Shown: piece after piece, positions 18,107 to 24,953 of the stretch
Layout of the letters: every line of letters starts with the position of its first letter
Numbering within the stretch: the stretch's first letter is position 1
Origin: Truepera radiovictrix DSM 17093
Lineage (GTDB): Bacteria; Deinococcota; Deinococci; Deinococcales; Trueperaceae
NCBI RefSeq assembly: GCF_000092425.1
Contig: NC_014221.1
Span: forward strand, 2,919,001 to 2,983,000
DNA length: 64,000 bases
Direction of reading: 5' to 3'
Notes under the pieces: model-generated
Databases searched by the model: none
Told to the model about the DNA's origin: nothing
The model's input: the letters and a program-made list of their open reading frames with translations, nothing else
Translations under genes and position numbers: made by a program

Positions 18107-18452
18107 CCTCCTCCGCTCGGTCAATAGCTGCGGACGAGGCGAACCCCGCGGTACCACCGCGCTTCCCTTAGCACGCGCTAAAGGCACTCGTTCAAGCTGC
18201 ACTGTCGGGGCAGCGTCCGGGGCGTCTACTGGGCTCGGTGTTCTATACCAAACCGTTCTTGCCCGGGCTCACGGGCGACGTTCGCTCGGCTCTCCCGGCG
18301 CCAGCTCTCAGCGCGCCGCTGGCGCTCTCTGTCGGGCAGCTGCGGTCAACGGCACGAGCCGTGGGCCTAGTGGCCCTAACCGTTCGGTCAACGGCACAAG
18401 CCGCGGGCCTAGTGGCCCTCACCGCTTCGAGCTACTCCTCCCGCTCAACGCG
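18107..18452 (-). promoter_or_regulatory. T-box leader (Val) with Shine-Dalgarno sequestration
   Basis: Textbook antisequestrator: helix GCGG/CCGC, 7-nt bulge TGGTACC, helix GCGGGG/CCTCGT closed by TTCG (18,130-18,162). The competing helix pairs CCTCGTCCGC (18,130-18,139) with GCGGAGGAGG (18,107-18,116), which hides the ribosome site of the methyltransferase; TTTTT follows, so partial termination is also possible. Stem I shows AGTA in GGAGTAGC, flanking helices GCGGG/CCCGT and GCTCG/CGAGC, a candidate GTC (Val) specifier at 18,277-18,279, and an apical AGAGAGC segment. Uncharged tRNA-Val would open the ribosome site. Confidence 0.88.
18343..18427 (-). repeat. Two tandem 42-43 bp repeats inside T-box stem I
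   Basis: Two near-identical units (CGGTCAACGGCAC, then GGGCCTAGTGGCCC), related to the mosaic family, lie in the 5' arm of stem I between the specifier-loop helix and the apical part. Each can fold on itself. Confidence 0.65.
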
Positions 18453-18458
18453 CCTTAA

Positions 18459-18488
18459 AGGATAGCAGACCGCACGGACTCCAAACAA
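18459..18488 (-). promoter_or_regulatory. Promoter of the T-box/valS operon
   Basis: -35 TTGTTT (18,483-18,488) and -10 TATCCT (18,459-18,464) with an 18-nt spacer, reading leftwards. Transcription would begin at about 18,452, at the foot of stem I. Confidence 0.6.
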
Positions 18489-18539
18489 GCGCTCTAAACC
18501 TTACGGTCGCGCGGCCTCCGACGTGCCACAGTCGGGGCC

Positions 18540-19166
18540 ATGACCGACCCCGCAACCGCCCCCTCCACCGTCACCGCCGACCCAGCGGCGCTCGCCCACC
18601 TGCAGACCGACCCCACGATGGCGACGCTCGTCGCCCGTTTTGGGCCCTACGGATGGCGGCTCGGGGAGCCCTACCGGGTGCTCGTGCGGGCGATCGTCGG
18701 GCAGCTCATCTCGGGGGCGGCGGCGCGGGCGGTGTACGGGCGGCTCCAAGCGGCGACCGACCTCGACCCCGAACGCCTGCTGACCTGCACCACGGACGAC
18801 CTCCTCGCCCTCGGCGTGCCGCGCCGCAAGGGGGAGTACCTCAGGGAGCTCTCGGCCGCCTACCTCGGCGGCGCGCTCGAGGGGCTCGCGGGAGGCTCCG
18901 ACGCGGACGTCCTGGCGCGGCTCACGGCTCTTCGGGGGGTCGGCGTGTGGACGGCGGAGATGTTTCTCATCTTCGCCCTCGGCCGCCCGGACGTCTGGCC
19001 GCTGAAGGACATGGGCGTGGTGCGCGCCGGGGAGGGGCTCTACGGCGCCTTCGGCGTCCCTGCTCTAAGCGAGCTCGGCGCGCGCTTCGCGCCCTACCGG
19101 AGCGCGGCGGTGTGGTACCTGTGGCGCTGGATCGAGGCGGGAGGGCTCAAAGTGGCGCCGAAGTGA
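18540..19166 (+). CDS. DNA-3-methyladenine glycosylase (AlkA/HhH-GPD family)
   Basis: 208 residues. The helix-hairpin-helix LTALRGVGVWTAEMFLIFAL (about 128-147) is followed by the loop with the catalytic Asp (WPLKDMGV). The first half has the usual YRVLVRAIVGQLISGAAA helix. It excises alkylated bases for base-excision repair. It is short and lacks the extra N-terminal domain of E. coli AlkA, as in many thermophile and Deinococcus enzymes. Divergent from the T-box promoter. No clear ribosome site precedes the ATG. Confidence 0.88.
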   Translation: MTDPATAPSTVTADPAALAHLQTDPTMATLVARFGPYGWRLGEPYRVLVRAIVGQLISGAAARAVYGRLQAATDLDPERLLTCTTDDLLALGVPRRKGEYLRELSAAYLGGALEGLAGGSDADVLARLTALRGVGVWTAEMFLIFALGRPDVWPLKDMGVVRAGEGLYGAFGVPALSELGARFAPYRSAAVWYLWRWIEAGGLKVAPK

Positions 19167-19236
19167 CCCCGCGCGTCGTCGGCGCATTGTCGGCAACGCT
19201 TCAGAGCCCCTTCGCGCCGCTTGATAGCGTAACCGC

Positions 19237-19959
19237 ATGGAGACGAACCTACAAGGCAAGACCGCGCTGATCACCGGCGGCAGCAAGGGCATCGGTTACG
19301 GCGTCGCAGAGGCGCTCGTCCGGGAGGGGATGAACGTCACCATCACGGCCCGCACCCAGAGCGAGGTCGAGGCGGCGGCGGAGCGGCTGAGCGGCGTGGG
19401 GCCGGGGCGGGCGCTCGGGCTCACCTGCAACGTCCGCAACTTCGACGAGCAGCGGGCGGTCGTCGAGGAGACAGTGAGCACCTTTGGCGGCCTCGACGTG
19501 CTCGTCGCCAACGCCGGCGTCGGGCACTTCGCGCCGGTCGATGAGCTGAGCCTCGAGCAGTGGCACGACGTCATCGACACAAACCTCACGGGCGTCTTTT
19601 ACAGCGTCAAGGCCGCTCTCGACGCGCTCAAAAAGGGCGGCGGCTACGTCATCACCATCTCGTCACTCGCGGGCCGCAATCCGATGCCGGGGGGCGCCGC
19701 GTACAACGCCTCGAAGTTCGGCCTAAACGGCTTTTCCGAGGCGGTGATGCTTGACTTGCGCCAGCACGACATCAAAGTCTCGTACATCATGCCCGGGTCG
19801 GTCGCCACGCACTTTAACGGCCACACGCCGAGCGAGGCGGACGCCTGGAAGATCCAACCCGAGGACATCGCCGAGATCACGCTGATGCTCCTCAAGATGC
19901 CCGCGCGCACGCTGCCGAGCCGCGTCGAGGTGCGCCCGAGCAAACCGCCTACGAAGTAG
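19237..19959 (+). CDS. Short-chain dehydrogenase/reductase (FabG-like)
   Basis: 240 residues. TGGSKGIGYG (about 14-23) is the Rossmann dinucleotide loop, NAGVG the structural motif, ISSLAG carries the catalytic Ser, and YNASKFG carries Tyr/Lys. It oxidises or reduces a hydroxy/keto substrate with NAD(P)(H). The C-terminus ends RPSKPPTK, longer and more basic than FabG. TAGCGT lies 6 nt before the ATG, suggesting a leaderless mRNA. Substrate unknown. Confidence 0.88.
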   Translation: METNLQGKTALITGGSKGIGYGVAEALVREGMNVTITARTQSEVEAAAERLSGVGPGRALGLTCNVRNFDEQRAVVEETVSTFGGLDVLVANAGVGHFAPVDELSLEQWHDVIDTNLTGVFYSVKAALDALKKGGGYVITISSLAGRNPMPGGAAYNASKFGLNGFSEAVMLDLRQHDIKVSYIMPGSVATHFNGHTPSEADAWKIQPEDIAEITLMLLKMPARTLPSRVEVRPSKPPTK

Positions 19960-19971
19960 CCTACGTACCCG

Positions 19972-20003
19972 CGAGGTCGGGGAGCCCCTCGGCTCCCCCT
20001 CGC
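19972..20003 (+). terminator. Hairpin terminator after the SDR gene
   Basis: GGGGAGCC cctc GGCTCCCC with outer CGAGG/CCTCG pairing. No U-tract. Confidence 0.6.
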
Positions 20004-20159
20004 AGCACCCGCCTCGACTCCGCGCGGCTTCCTGATCGTCGGGCCTGGAAAGACGATAGCGCTTCCCGTCGGGCATCCGGGCCACCGCGTTGGCGCGGCG
20101 TTCGGCGTGTTGGGTGGAGCCCCAAAGGCGCAGCCCCTATGTGAGCAAAAGCGCACTAA

Positions 20160-20715
20160 ACAACCACCGACTAAAGTCGGAGGGTTTGAAAGAGCGACTG
20201 AAAGTCGGGATACGGGTCATAGACCCGTCAGTCCTCTGTCCTGAAGTTGTCCTCTCGGGTCGGCTCGAAGTGATGCTCCAGGTAGCTCTTGATCATCTCT
20301 TCCGTGACTTGCCCCACCGTCGCACAGAAGTACCCTCTAGCCCAAAAGTGCCGCCCCCAATAACGTGCTTTTAGCTTCGGATACTCCTCGAATAGCTTGC
20401 TCGCACTTCGCCCTTTGATCCGCCGCATGATCTCACTCGGCGCCATTGTCGGCGGCGCACTCACCAGAATATGCACGTGGTCGCTACTCACCACTCCGCT
20501 CAGAATCCGTATCTCGAACGCCTCGCAGGTTTGCCGCACCAACTCCCTAACACGCTCGGCTATGTCCCCTTTCAGCACCTTGTAGCGGTACTTCGTGACC
20601 CACACAAAGTGGTACTCGATGTTGAAGACGGTATGGCTGCCATAGCGATACTCCATCCGCCAAGGCTAGCAGATGAAATCTGACCGCCTAAAGGCGGTGG
20701 TTTCAACCTTACGCT
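20160..20715 (-). mobile_element. IS200/IS605-type element, tnpA only
   Basis: A single Y1 transposase gene flanked by subterminal hairpins: CCGACTAAAGTCGG (20,167-20,180), CGACT/AGTCG (20,195-20,207) and ACGGGTC/GACCCGT (20,212-20,228) on one side, and ACCGCCTAAAGGCGGT (about 20,682-20,697) on the other. These are the imperfect palindromes such transposases recognise. Exact ends are not fixed; no tnpB/iscB gene is present. Confidence 0.8.
20228..20656 (-). CDS. tnpA: IS200/IS605 family transposase (Y1, TnpA)
   Basis: 142 residues, the usual length. The HUH pair is in HVHILVSAPP (about 61-70) and the catalytic Tyr in EEMIKSYLEHHF (about 120-131). TnpA dimers cut and join single-stranded DNA at hairpin ends without target duplication. 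The N-terminus YHFVWVTKYRYKVL is typical. All key residues are present, so it could be active. Opposite in strand to its neighbours, between the SDR and FAS1 genes. Confidence 0.95.
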   Translation of the reverse strand: MEYRYGSHTVFNIEYHFVWVTKYRYKVLKGDIAERVRELVRQTCEAFEIRILSGVVSSDHVHILVSAPPTMAPSEIMRRIKGRSASKLFEEYPKLKARYWGRHFWARGYFCATVGQVTEEMIKSYLEHHFEPTREDNFRTED

Positions 20716-20861
20716 TGGAATAATGAAATTTCCTCCCACACTGCCTAGCTGAACGGGCATCTACACTGACGTCGTGCGTTCCAACTCGGCTGCGAGGTGT
20801 CACGCTAGGTCGGCACCTGCAGCGCACATGCTTTAGAACGCACCTCGCCGGAGGAGGACAC

Positions 20862-21263
20862 ATGCCGAACCTTGTCGAAGTCGCGGTCAACGCCGGTAAC
20901 TTCCAGACGCTCGTCAAAGCGGTGCAGGCTGCGGGGCTTGAAGAGACCCTTGCGGGATCTGGCCCCCTGACGGTTTTTGCACCCACAGACGAGGCTTTTG
21001 CCAAGCTTCCCGAGGGGACGGTAGAGGGGCTTCTCAGCGACAAGGAGCAGCTTACCAAAGTTCTCACCTACCACGTCGTTTCCGGCAAAGTTACTGCCGC
21101 CGACGCGCAAACCCTCAGTAGCGCGAAAACCGTTGAGGGTGGCGAGCTCAGCATCGACACTTCAGACGGGGTCCGGGTCGGCGGGGCGCGCGTCATTCAG
21201 GCCGACATCGAAGCGGACAACGGTGTTATTCACGTGATCGATAGCGTTTTGCTGCCCGGCTGA
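20862..21263 (+). CDS. Single-domain fasciclin (FAS1) protein
   Basis: 133 residues, one complete FAS1 domain. H1 box: [17 protein letters not shown] (about 34-50); YHVV motif at about 70-73; H2-type end [20 protein letters not shown] 5 nt upstream fixes the start. FAS1 domains mediate adhesion and are normally exported, but there is no signal peptide here, so the protein is cytoplasmic or exported by another route. A strong terminator follows, so it is monocistronic. Confidence 0.9.
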   Translation: MPNLVEVAVNAGNFQTLVKAVQAAGLEETLAGSGPLTVFAPTDEAFAKLPEGTVEGLLSDKEQLTKVLTYHVVSGKVTAADAQTLSSAKTVEGGELSIDTSDGVRVGGARVIQADIEADNGVIHVIDSVLLPG

Positions 21264-21282
21264 GTTCGGCACCAACAACCAG

Positions 21283-21304
21283 CCGCTCGCAGGTTTGCGA
21301 GCGG
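21283..21304 (+). terminator. Rho-independent terminator after the FAS1 gene
   Basis: Nine-base-pair stem CCGCTCGCA/TGCGAGCGG with a 4-nt loop, followed by TTCTTG. Confidence 0.75.
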
Positions 21305-21361
21305 TTCTTGCCGTCCCGCGGCGAACCTAGCGGTCGAGAGCTCTCTAGCCCCCACTTACCG

Positions 21362-21367
21362 TAAGCT
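21362..21367 (+). promoter_or_regulatory. -10 hexamer, leaderless pyrD
   Basis: TAAGCT ends 5 nt before the GTG at 21,373; no Shine-Dalgarno sequence is present. Confidence 0.45.
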
Positions 21368-21372
21368 GTAAC

Positions 21373-22461
21373 GTGTACAAGGCGCTCCGCCCCCTCCTGT
21401 TCCATCTCGACCCCGAAAGCGCCCACGACCGCGCCATGGCGCTCCTCGAGTGGACCGCGCGGCACCCCGGTGCGCTGCGGCTCGTGCGCGCGGCGTGCGC
21501 TCTTGACGATGAGCGCCTCCAGACCAGGGCGTTCGGCCTTCGTTTCCCCAACCCCATCGGCCTGGCCGCCGGCTTTGACAAAAACGCCGTCGCCGTACCC
21601 ACCTGGGCGGCCCTAGGCTTCGGGTTCGTCGAGGTCGGCAGCGTCACCGCGCACGCGCAACCCGGCAACCCCAAACCGCGCCTTTTTAGGCTGCCGGAGG
21701 ACGCGGCGCTCGTCAACCGCATGGGTTTTAACAACGCCGGGGCGGCGGCCGTTGCGGCGCGCCTCGCGGCGCTGCGGGCTTCGGGTGCTATTCAGGTGCC
21801 GCTCGGGGTCAACCTGGGTAAGTCCAGAGTCACCCCCCTAGACGACGCGCCGGGGGACTACGTGCAGTCGCTAGGGGCGCTCTGGCCCCACGCCGACTAC
21901 TTCGCCGTCAACGTCTCGTCGCCCAACACGCCGGGGCTGCGGGCTTTGCAGGAGGCCGCGCGGCTCGATGAGCTTTTGGGGGCCGTGACCGCTTTCGCCG
22001 CGGCGCAACCCGTCCAGAAGCCCATCTTGCTCAAGCTCGCCCCCGACCTCTCGGAGGCGGAGCTCGCCGAAGCGGCCGAACGCGCCGCTCGCTACGGGCT
22101 CGCGGGGCTTATCGCCACCAACACCACGGTGTCGCGGGAGGGTCTCAGGACGCCCCTCGACGAAGCGGGGGGGCTCTCCGGCAAACCGCTGCGGGCGCGG
22201 TCTTTGGCAGTGCTGCGCTTTTTGCAGGGCTTGGGGACGGGGTTGCCGCTCGTGTCGGTGGGCGGCGTCGCCAGCGTCGACGACGTTTACGAACGCCTCG
22301 CCGCGGGGGCGTCGTTGGTGCAGCTCTATACGGGTCTCGTCTACGAGGGACCGCTGCTCCTAAAGCGCCTTCACCGTGGGCTGCTAAGGCGGCTCGAGCA
22401 CGAGGGTCTCGCTTCGGTCGAGGAGCTCGCGAGGCGGCACGCGCCGCCCCCTGGCTTCTAA
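21373..22461 (+). CDS. pyrD: Dihydroorotate dehydrogenase (quinone), class 2
   Basis: 362 residues, typical of class 2. It oxidises dihydroorotate to orotate with FMN and passes electrons to quinone. The N-terminal helices (about 1-45, LRPLLFHLDPESAHDRAM) dock to the membrane and mark class 2. NPIGLAAGFDKN binds FMN; NVSSPNTPGLR (180-190) carries the catalytic Ser; NTTVSRE and VGGV complete the FMN phosphate site. GTG start with a leaderless-type promoter. The regulator gene downstream is not functionally linked. Confidence 0.96.
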   Translation: MYKALRPLLFHLDPESAHDRAMALLEWTARHPGALRLVRAACALDDERLQTRAFGLRFPNPIGLAAGFDKNAVAVPTWAALGFGFVEVGSVTAHAQPGNPKPRLFRLPEDAALVNRMGFNNAGAAAVAARLAALRASGAIQVPLGVNLGKSRVTPLDDAPGDYVQSLGALWPHADYFAVNVSSPNTPGLRALQEAARLDELLGAVTAFAAAQPVQKPILLKLAPDLSEAELAEAAERAARYGLAGLIATNTTVSREGLRTPLDEAGGLSGKPLRARSLAVLRFLQGLGTGLPLVSVGGVASVDDVYERLAAGASLVQLYTGLVYEGPLLLKRLHRGLLRRLEHEGLASVEELARRHAPPPGF

Positions 22462-22474
22462 GGCTCTCTTAAGC

Positions 22475-22493
22475 TATGCTCTAGGCATGCCTA
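22475..22493 (+). promoter_or_regulatory. Promoter with palindromic operator before the DtxR-family gene
   Basis: -10 TATGCT (22,475-22,480) is followed at once by the 12-bp perfect palindrome TAGGCATGCCTA (22,482-22,493), which covers the expected transcription start. It is probably the autoregulatory site of the metal-responsive regulator. Confidence 0.6.
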
Positions 22494-22537
22494 AACCCGG
22501 CACGTCCAACCGTCGCCCTCTGGGGGTGGCGCGGTGA
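22487..22537 (+). CDS. Possible 16-residue leader peptide overlapping the regulator start
   Basis: ATG lies 6 nt after the TATGCT -10 box and inside the operator palindrome. The frame reads MPKPGTSNRRPLGVAR and its TGA overlaps the regulator's GTG (GTGA). If translated from a leaderless mRNA it would couple translation into the regulator gene. Short and without homologue evidence. Confidence 0.3.
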   Translation: MPKPGTSNRRPLGVAR

Positions 22538-23211
22538 CGCGGCGGACGATCTCAGCCGCTACCGAGGACTACCTCAAGACGATCTACGACCTCGGTGGGC
22601 GCGACGTCAAAACGCAGGCGCTCGCCGAGGCGCTCTCGGTCAGCGCGGCGAGCGTCTCAGGGATGCTCAAAAAGCTGCACGCGCTTAAGCTCATCACCTA
22701 TGAAAAGTACCGCGGCGTCTCGCTCACCCCGGCCGGGCGCAAGGTCGCCCTCGAGACGCTGCGCCACCACCGCCTTATCGAGACCTACCTGAGTGAGGCG
22801 CTCGGCTACCCCTGGCACGAGGTGCACGACGAGGCCGAGAGGCTCGAGCACGTCATCAGCGAGGCGTTCGAGGCGCGCATCGCCGAAGCGCTGGGGCACC
22901 CCACCTTCGACCCCCACGGCGACCCCATCCCGCAGACCGACGGCAGCTTGCCGGCGCCGCGGGGCCGCCCGCTGACCGAGCTCGAGCCCGGCCGGCGCGC
23001 CCGCTTGACGCGCATCACCGACCAGCGGCGCGAGGTGCTCGTCTACCTAGAGAGCCAGGGGCTCAAACCGGGGGCCGAGCTCGAGGTCGTCGCGCGCGCC
23101 CCCCTCGCGGGCCCCGTGACGCTGCGCTGCGGCGGCCAGCAGCTCGCCCTCTCCCTCGAGCTCGCCGAGACGCTCCACGCCACCCCCCTAGACCCCTCCA
23201 ACGGTCCTTAG
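22534..23211 (+). CDS. DtxR/MntR-family metal-dependent repressor
   Basis: 225 residues. A winged helix spans about 1-65 (TEDYLKTIYDLGG; recognition helix in SAASVSGMLKKLH). The dimerisation and metal domain has HHRLIETYLSEALG and HDEAERLEHVISEAFE, giving the usual His/Glu ligands. A C-terminal FeoA/SH3-like domain (about 145-215) is present. Such proteins repress Mn or Fe uptake genes when loaded with metal. The operator TAGGCATGCCTA just upstream suggests autoregulation. GTG start overlaps a possible leader peptide. Mn versus Fe specificity cannot be settled here. Confidence 0.9.
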   Translation: MTRRTISAATEDYLKTIYDLGGRDVKTQALAEALSVSAASVSGMLKKLHALKLITYEKYRGVSLTPAGRKVALETLRHHRLIETYLSEALGYPWHEVHDEAERLEHVISEAFEARIAEALGHPTFDPHGDPIPQTDGSLPAPRGRPLTELEPGRRARLTRITDQRREVLVYLESQGLKPGAELEVVARAPLAGPVTLRCGGQQLALSLELAETLHATPLDPSNGP

Positions 23212-23483
23212 CGCGGCTCGGTGCTTGATGATCCCGCAGACGGTTGTACCCCGCCTCTACGCCGCAAGGAGCGCCAGACCCCGTATACTAAAGCGCGTAC
23301 CCTGGGCGCTAGACGCTAAAGAGCCGTGCACGGCCTCGCGGCTGGCCCTGCGGCAGCGCTCACGGACGCAGGTCCACGTACCAAGCCCGCCGATCCTTGG
23401 GGTTCGCATGGCGTGGGGGGAAGCAGGTGACGAGACATCGTTGCGACGTTAGCGGTGCGCGCCGCGCTCTAGGGGTGCGCGCC

Positions 23484-24953
23484 ATGACCACGAGCGTCAT
23501 CAGCGGCGAGGGCTTTTCGGCCCCCCCTTCTGCGCCGCCATCGGTGCCCCTATGCGTCGATCTCGACGGCACCTTGATCCAAACCGACCTTCTGCTCGAG
23601 TCGCTGCTCGCCCTGCTCAAGCGGCGCTCGCCGAGCCCCCTCAAGCTCCCCGTGTGGCTACTTGGGGGTAGGGCGCACCTGAAACGCGAGGTCACGGCGC
23701 GCGCCGAGCTCGACGTCACCGCGCTACCCTACCGCGAGGAGCTCGTCGCGTACTTGCGCGAGGTGCGCGGCGCCGGGCGACCCCTCGTCTTAGCGACCGC
23801 CGCCGACCAGCAGGTCGCGGCGCGCGTCGCCAAACACCTAGGGCTTTTCGATCACGTCGTCGCCAGCGACGGCCGGGTGAACAACGCCGGCGCGGAAAAG
23901 CTGCGCGCGTTGCAGAGCGTTTTTCCAGAGGGCGCATTCGTCTACGCTGGCGACGCCCCCCTCGACCTTGCGGTGTGGCGCGGCGCGGCGGGCGCGGTCG
24001 TCGTCGGCGAACGGCTCGCGGCCAGGGTCGCGAGGGTCACGCCTATCGAGCGCGTGTTTCCCGTGCAGGACCGTCTGCGCGAACTGCCGCGCGCGCTCAG
24101 GGTGCACCAGTGGGTGAAAAACCTGCTCATCGGGGTGCCGCTGCTGCTCGCTCACCAGCTGAGCGCGCCCCTGCTCCTAGCGGCGCTTTTGGCCTTTGTC
24201 GCCTTTGGCCTGCTCGCCTCGGCGACGTACGTGATCAACGACCTTTTGGACCTCGAGGCCGACCGCCACCACCCCCGCAAACGCCGGCGCCCCTTCGCCG
24301 CCGGCACGCTCCCCCTCAAGCTGGGCGTCGCACTCGTACCGGCGCTTTTGGCGAGCAGCGCGCTCGTTGCGCTCGCCCTTCCCCCCGCCTTTTGGGCGGT
24401 GCTCGCGGGCTACTTTGTCACGACGCTCGCCTACTCGCTCCACCTCAAGCGCGTGCCCATCCTCGACGTCATCGTGCTCGCGCTGCTCTACACCCTGCGC
24501 ATCATCGCTGGCACCGCAGCCACCGGGCTCGAGGTCACCCCGTGGCTGCTCGCCTTTTCGACCTTTTTCTTTCTCTACCTCGCGTTCGTCAAGCGCCTCT
24601 CCGAGCTCCACGCGCTGCGCCGAGCGGGCGACCTCCAAGCCAAGGGGCGCGGCTACAGCGTCGAGGACTTTGCGGGGCTCGCCAACTTGGGCGCCTCGAG
24701 CGGTTACGTGTCGGTGCTCGTCGTCGCGCTCTACCTGAGCAGCCCGCAGGTCGCCGAGCTCTACCGCGCACCCCTCGTGCTCTGGCTGCTCTGCCCGCTG
24801 CTGCTCTTTTGGATTAGCCGCGTCTGGCTGCTCGCTCACCGCGGGCAGATGCACGACGACCCGGTCGTGTTCGCCCTACGCGACCGCGTGAGCTACGCCG
24901 TCGGCGCCCTCGCCCTAGCGATCGGCTTAGCGGCCACCTGGGGGTGGGGATGA
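23484..24953 (+). CDS. HAD phosphatase-UbiA prenyltransferase fusion
   Basis: 489 residues. The HAD domain (about 20-200) has VDLDGTLIQTD (motif I), LATAADQQV (motif II) and YAGDAPLDLAVW (motif IV). The UbiA domain (about 205-489, eight or nine TM helices) has NDLLDLEADRHHPRKRRRPF (NDxxDxxxD) and LDVIVLALLYTLRIIAG. Mycobacterial Rv3806c, also UbiA, attaches phosphoribose to polyprenyl phosphate; fusions like this could also remove the 5-phosphate. Neighbours DprE1- and DprE2-like support a polyprenyl-phospho-ribose to arabinose route. Its stop overlaps the next start (ATGA). A TATACT at about 23,283 is a weak promoter candidate in the 272-bp gap before it. Confidence 0.88.
   Translation: MTTSVISGEGFSAPPSAPPSVPLCVDLDGTLIQTDLLLESLLALLKRRSPSPLKLPVWLLGGRAHLKREVTARAELDVTALPYREELVAYLREVRGAGRPLVLATAADQQVAARVAKHLGLFDHVVASDGRVNNAGAEKLRALQSVFPEGAFVYAGDAPLDLAVWRGAAGAVVVGERLAARVARVTPIERVFPVQDRLRELPRALRVHQWVKNLLIGVPLLLAHQLSAPLLLAALLAFVAFGLLASATYVINDLLDLEADRHHPRKRRRPFAAGTLPLKLGVALVPALLASSALVALALPPAFWAVLAGYFVTTLAYSLHLKRVPILDVIVLALLYTLRIIAGTAATGLEVTPWLLAFSTFFFLYLAFVKRLSELHALRRAGDLQAKGRGYSVEDFAGLANLGASSGYVSVLVVALYLSSPQVAELYRAPLVLWLLCPLLLFWISRVWLLAHRGQMHDDPVVFALRDRVSYAVGALALAIGLAATWGWG

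Noticed and set aside
20160-20715. TnpB/IscB guide-RNA nuclease partner of the IS200 element
   Set aside because: Flanks hold no second ORF; only the Y1 transposase is present.
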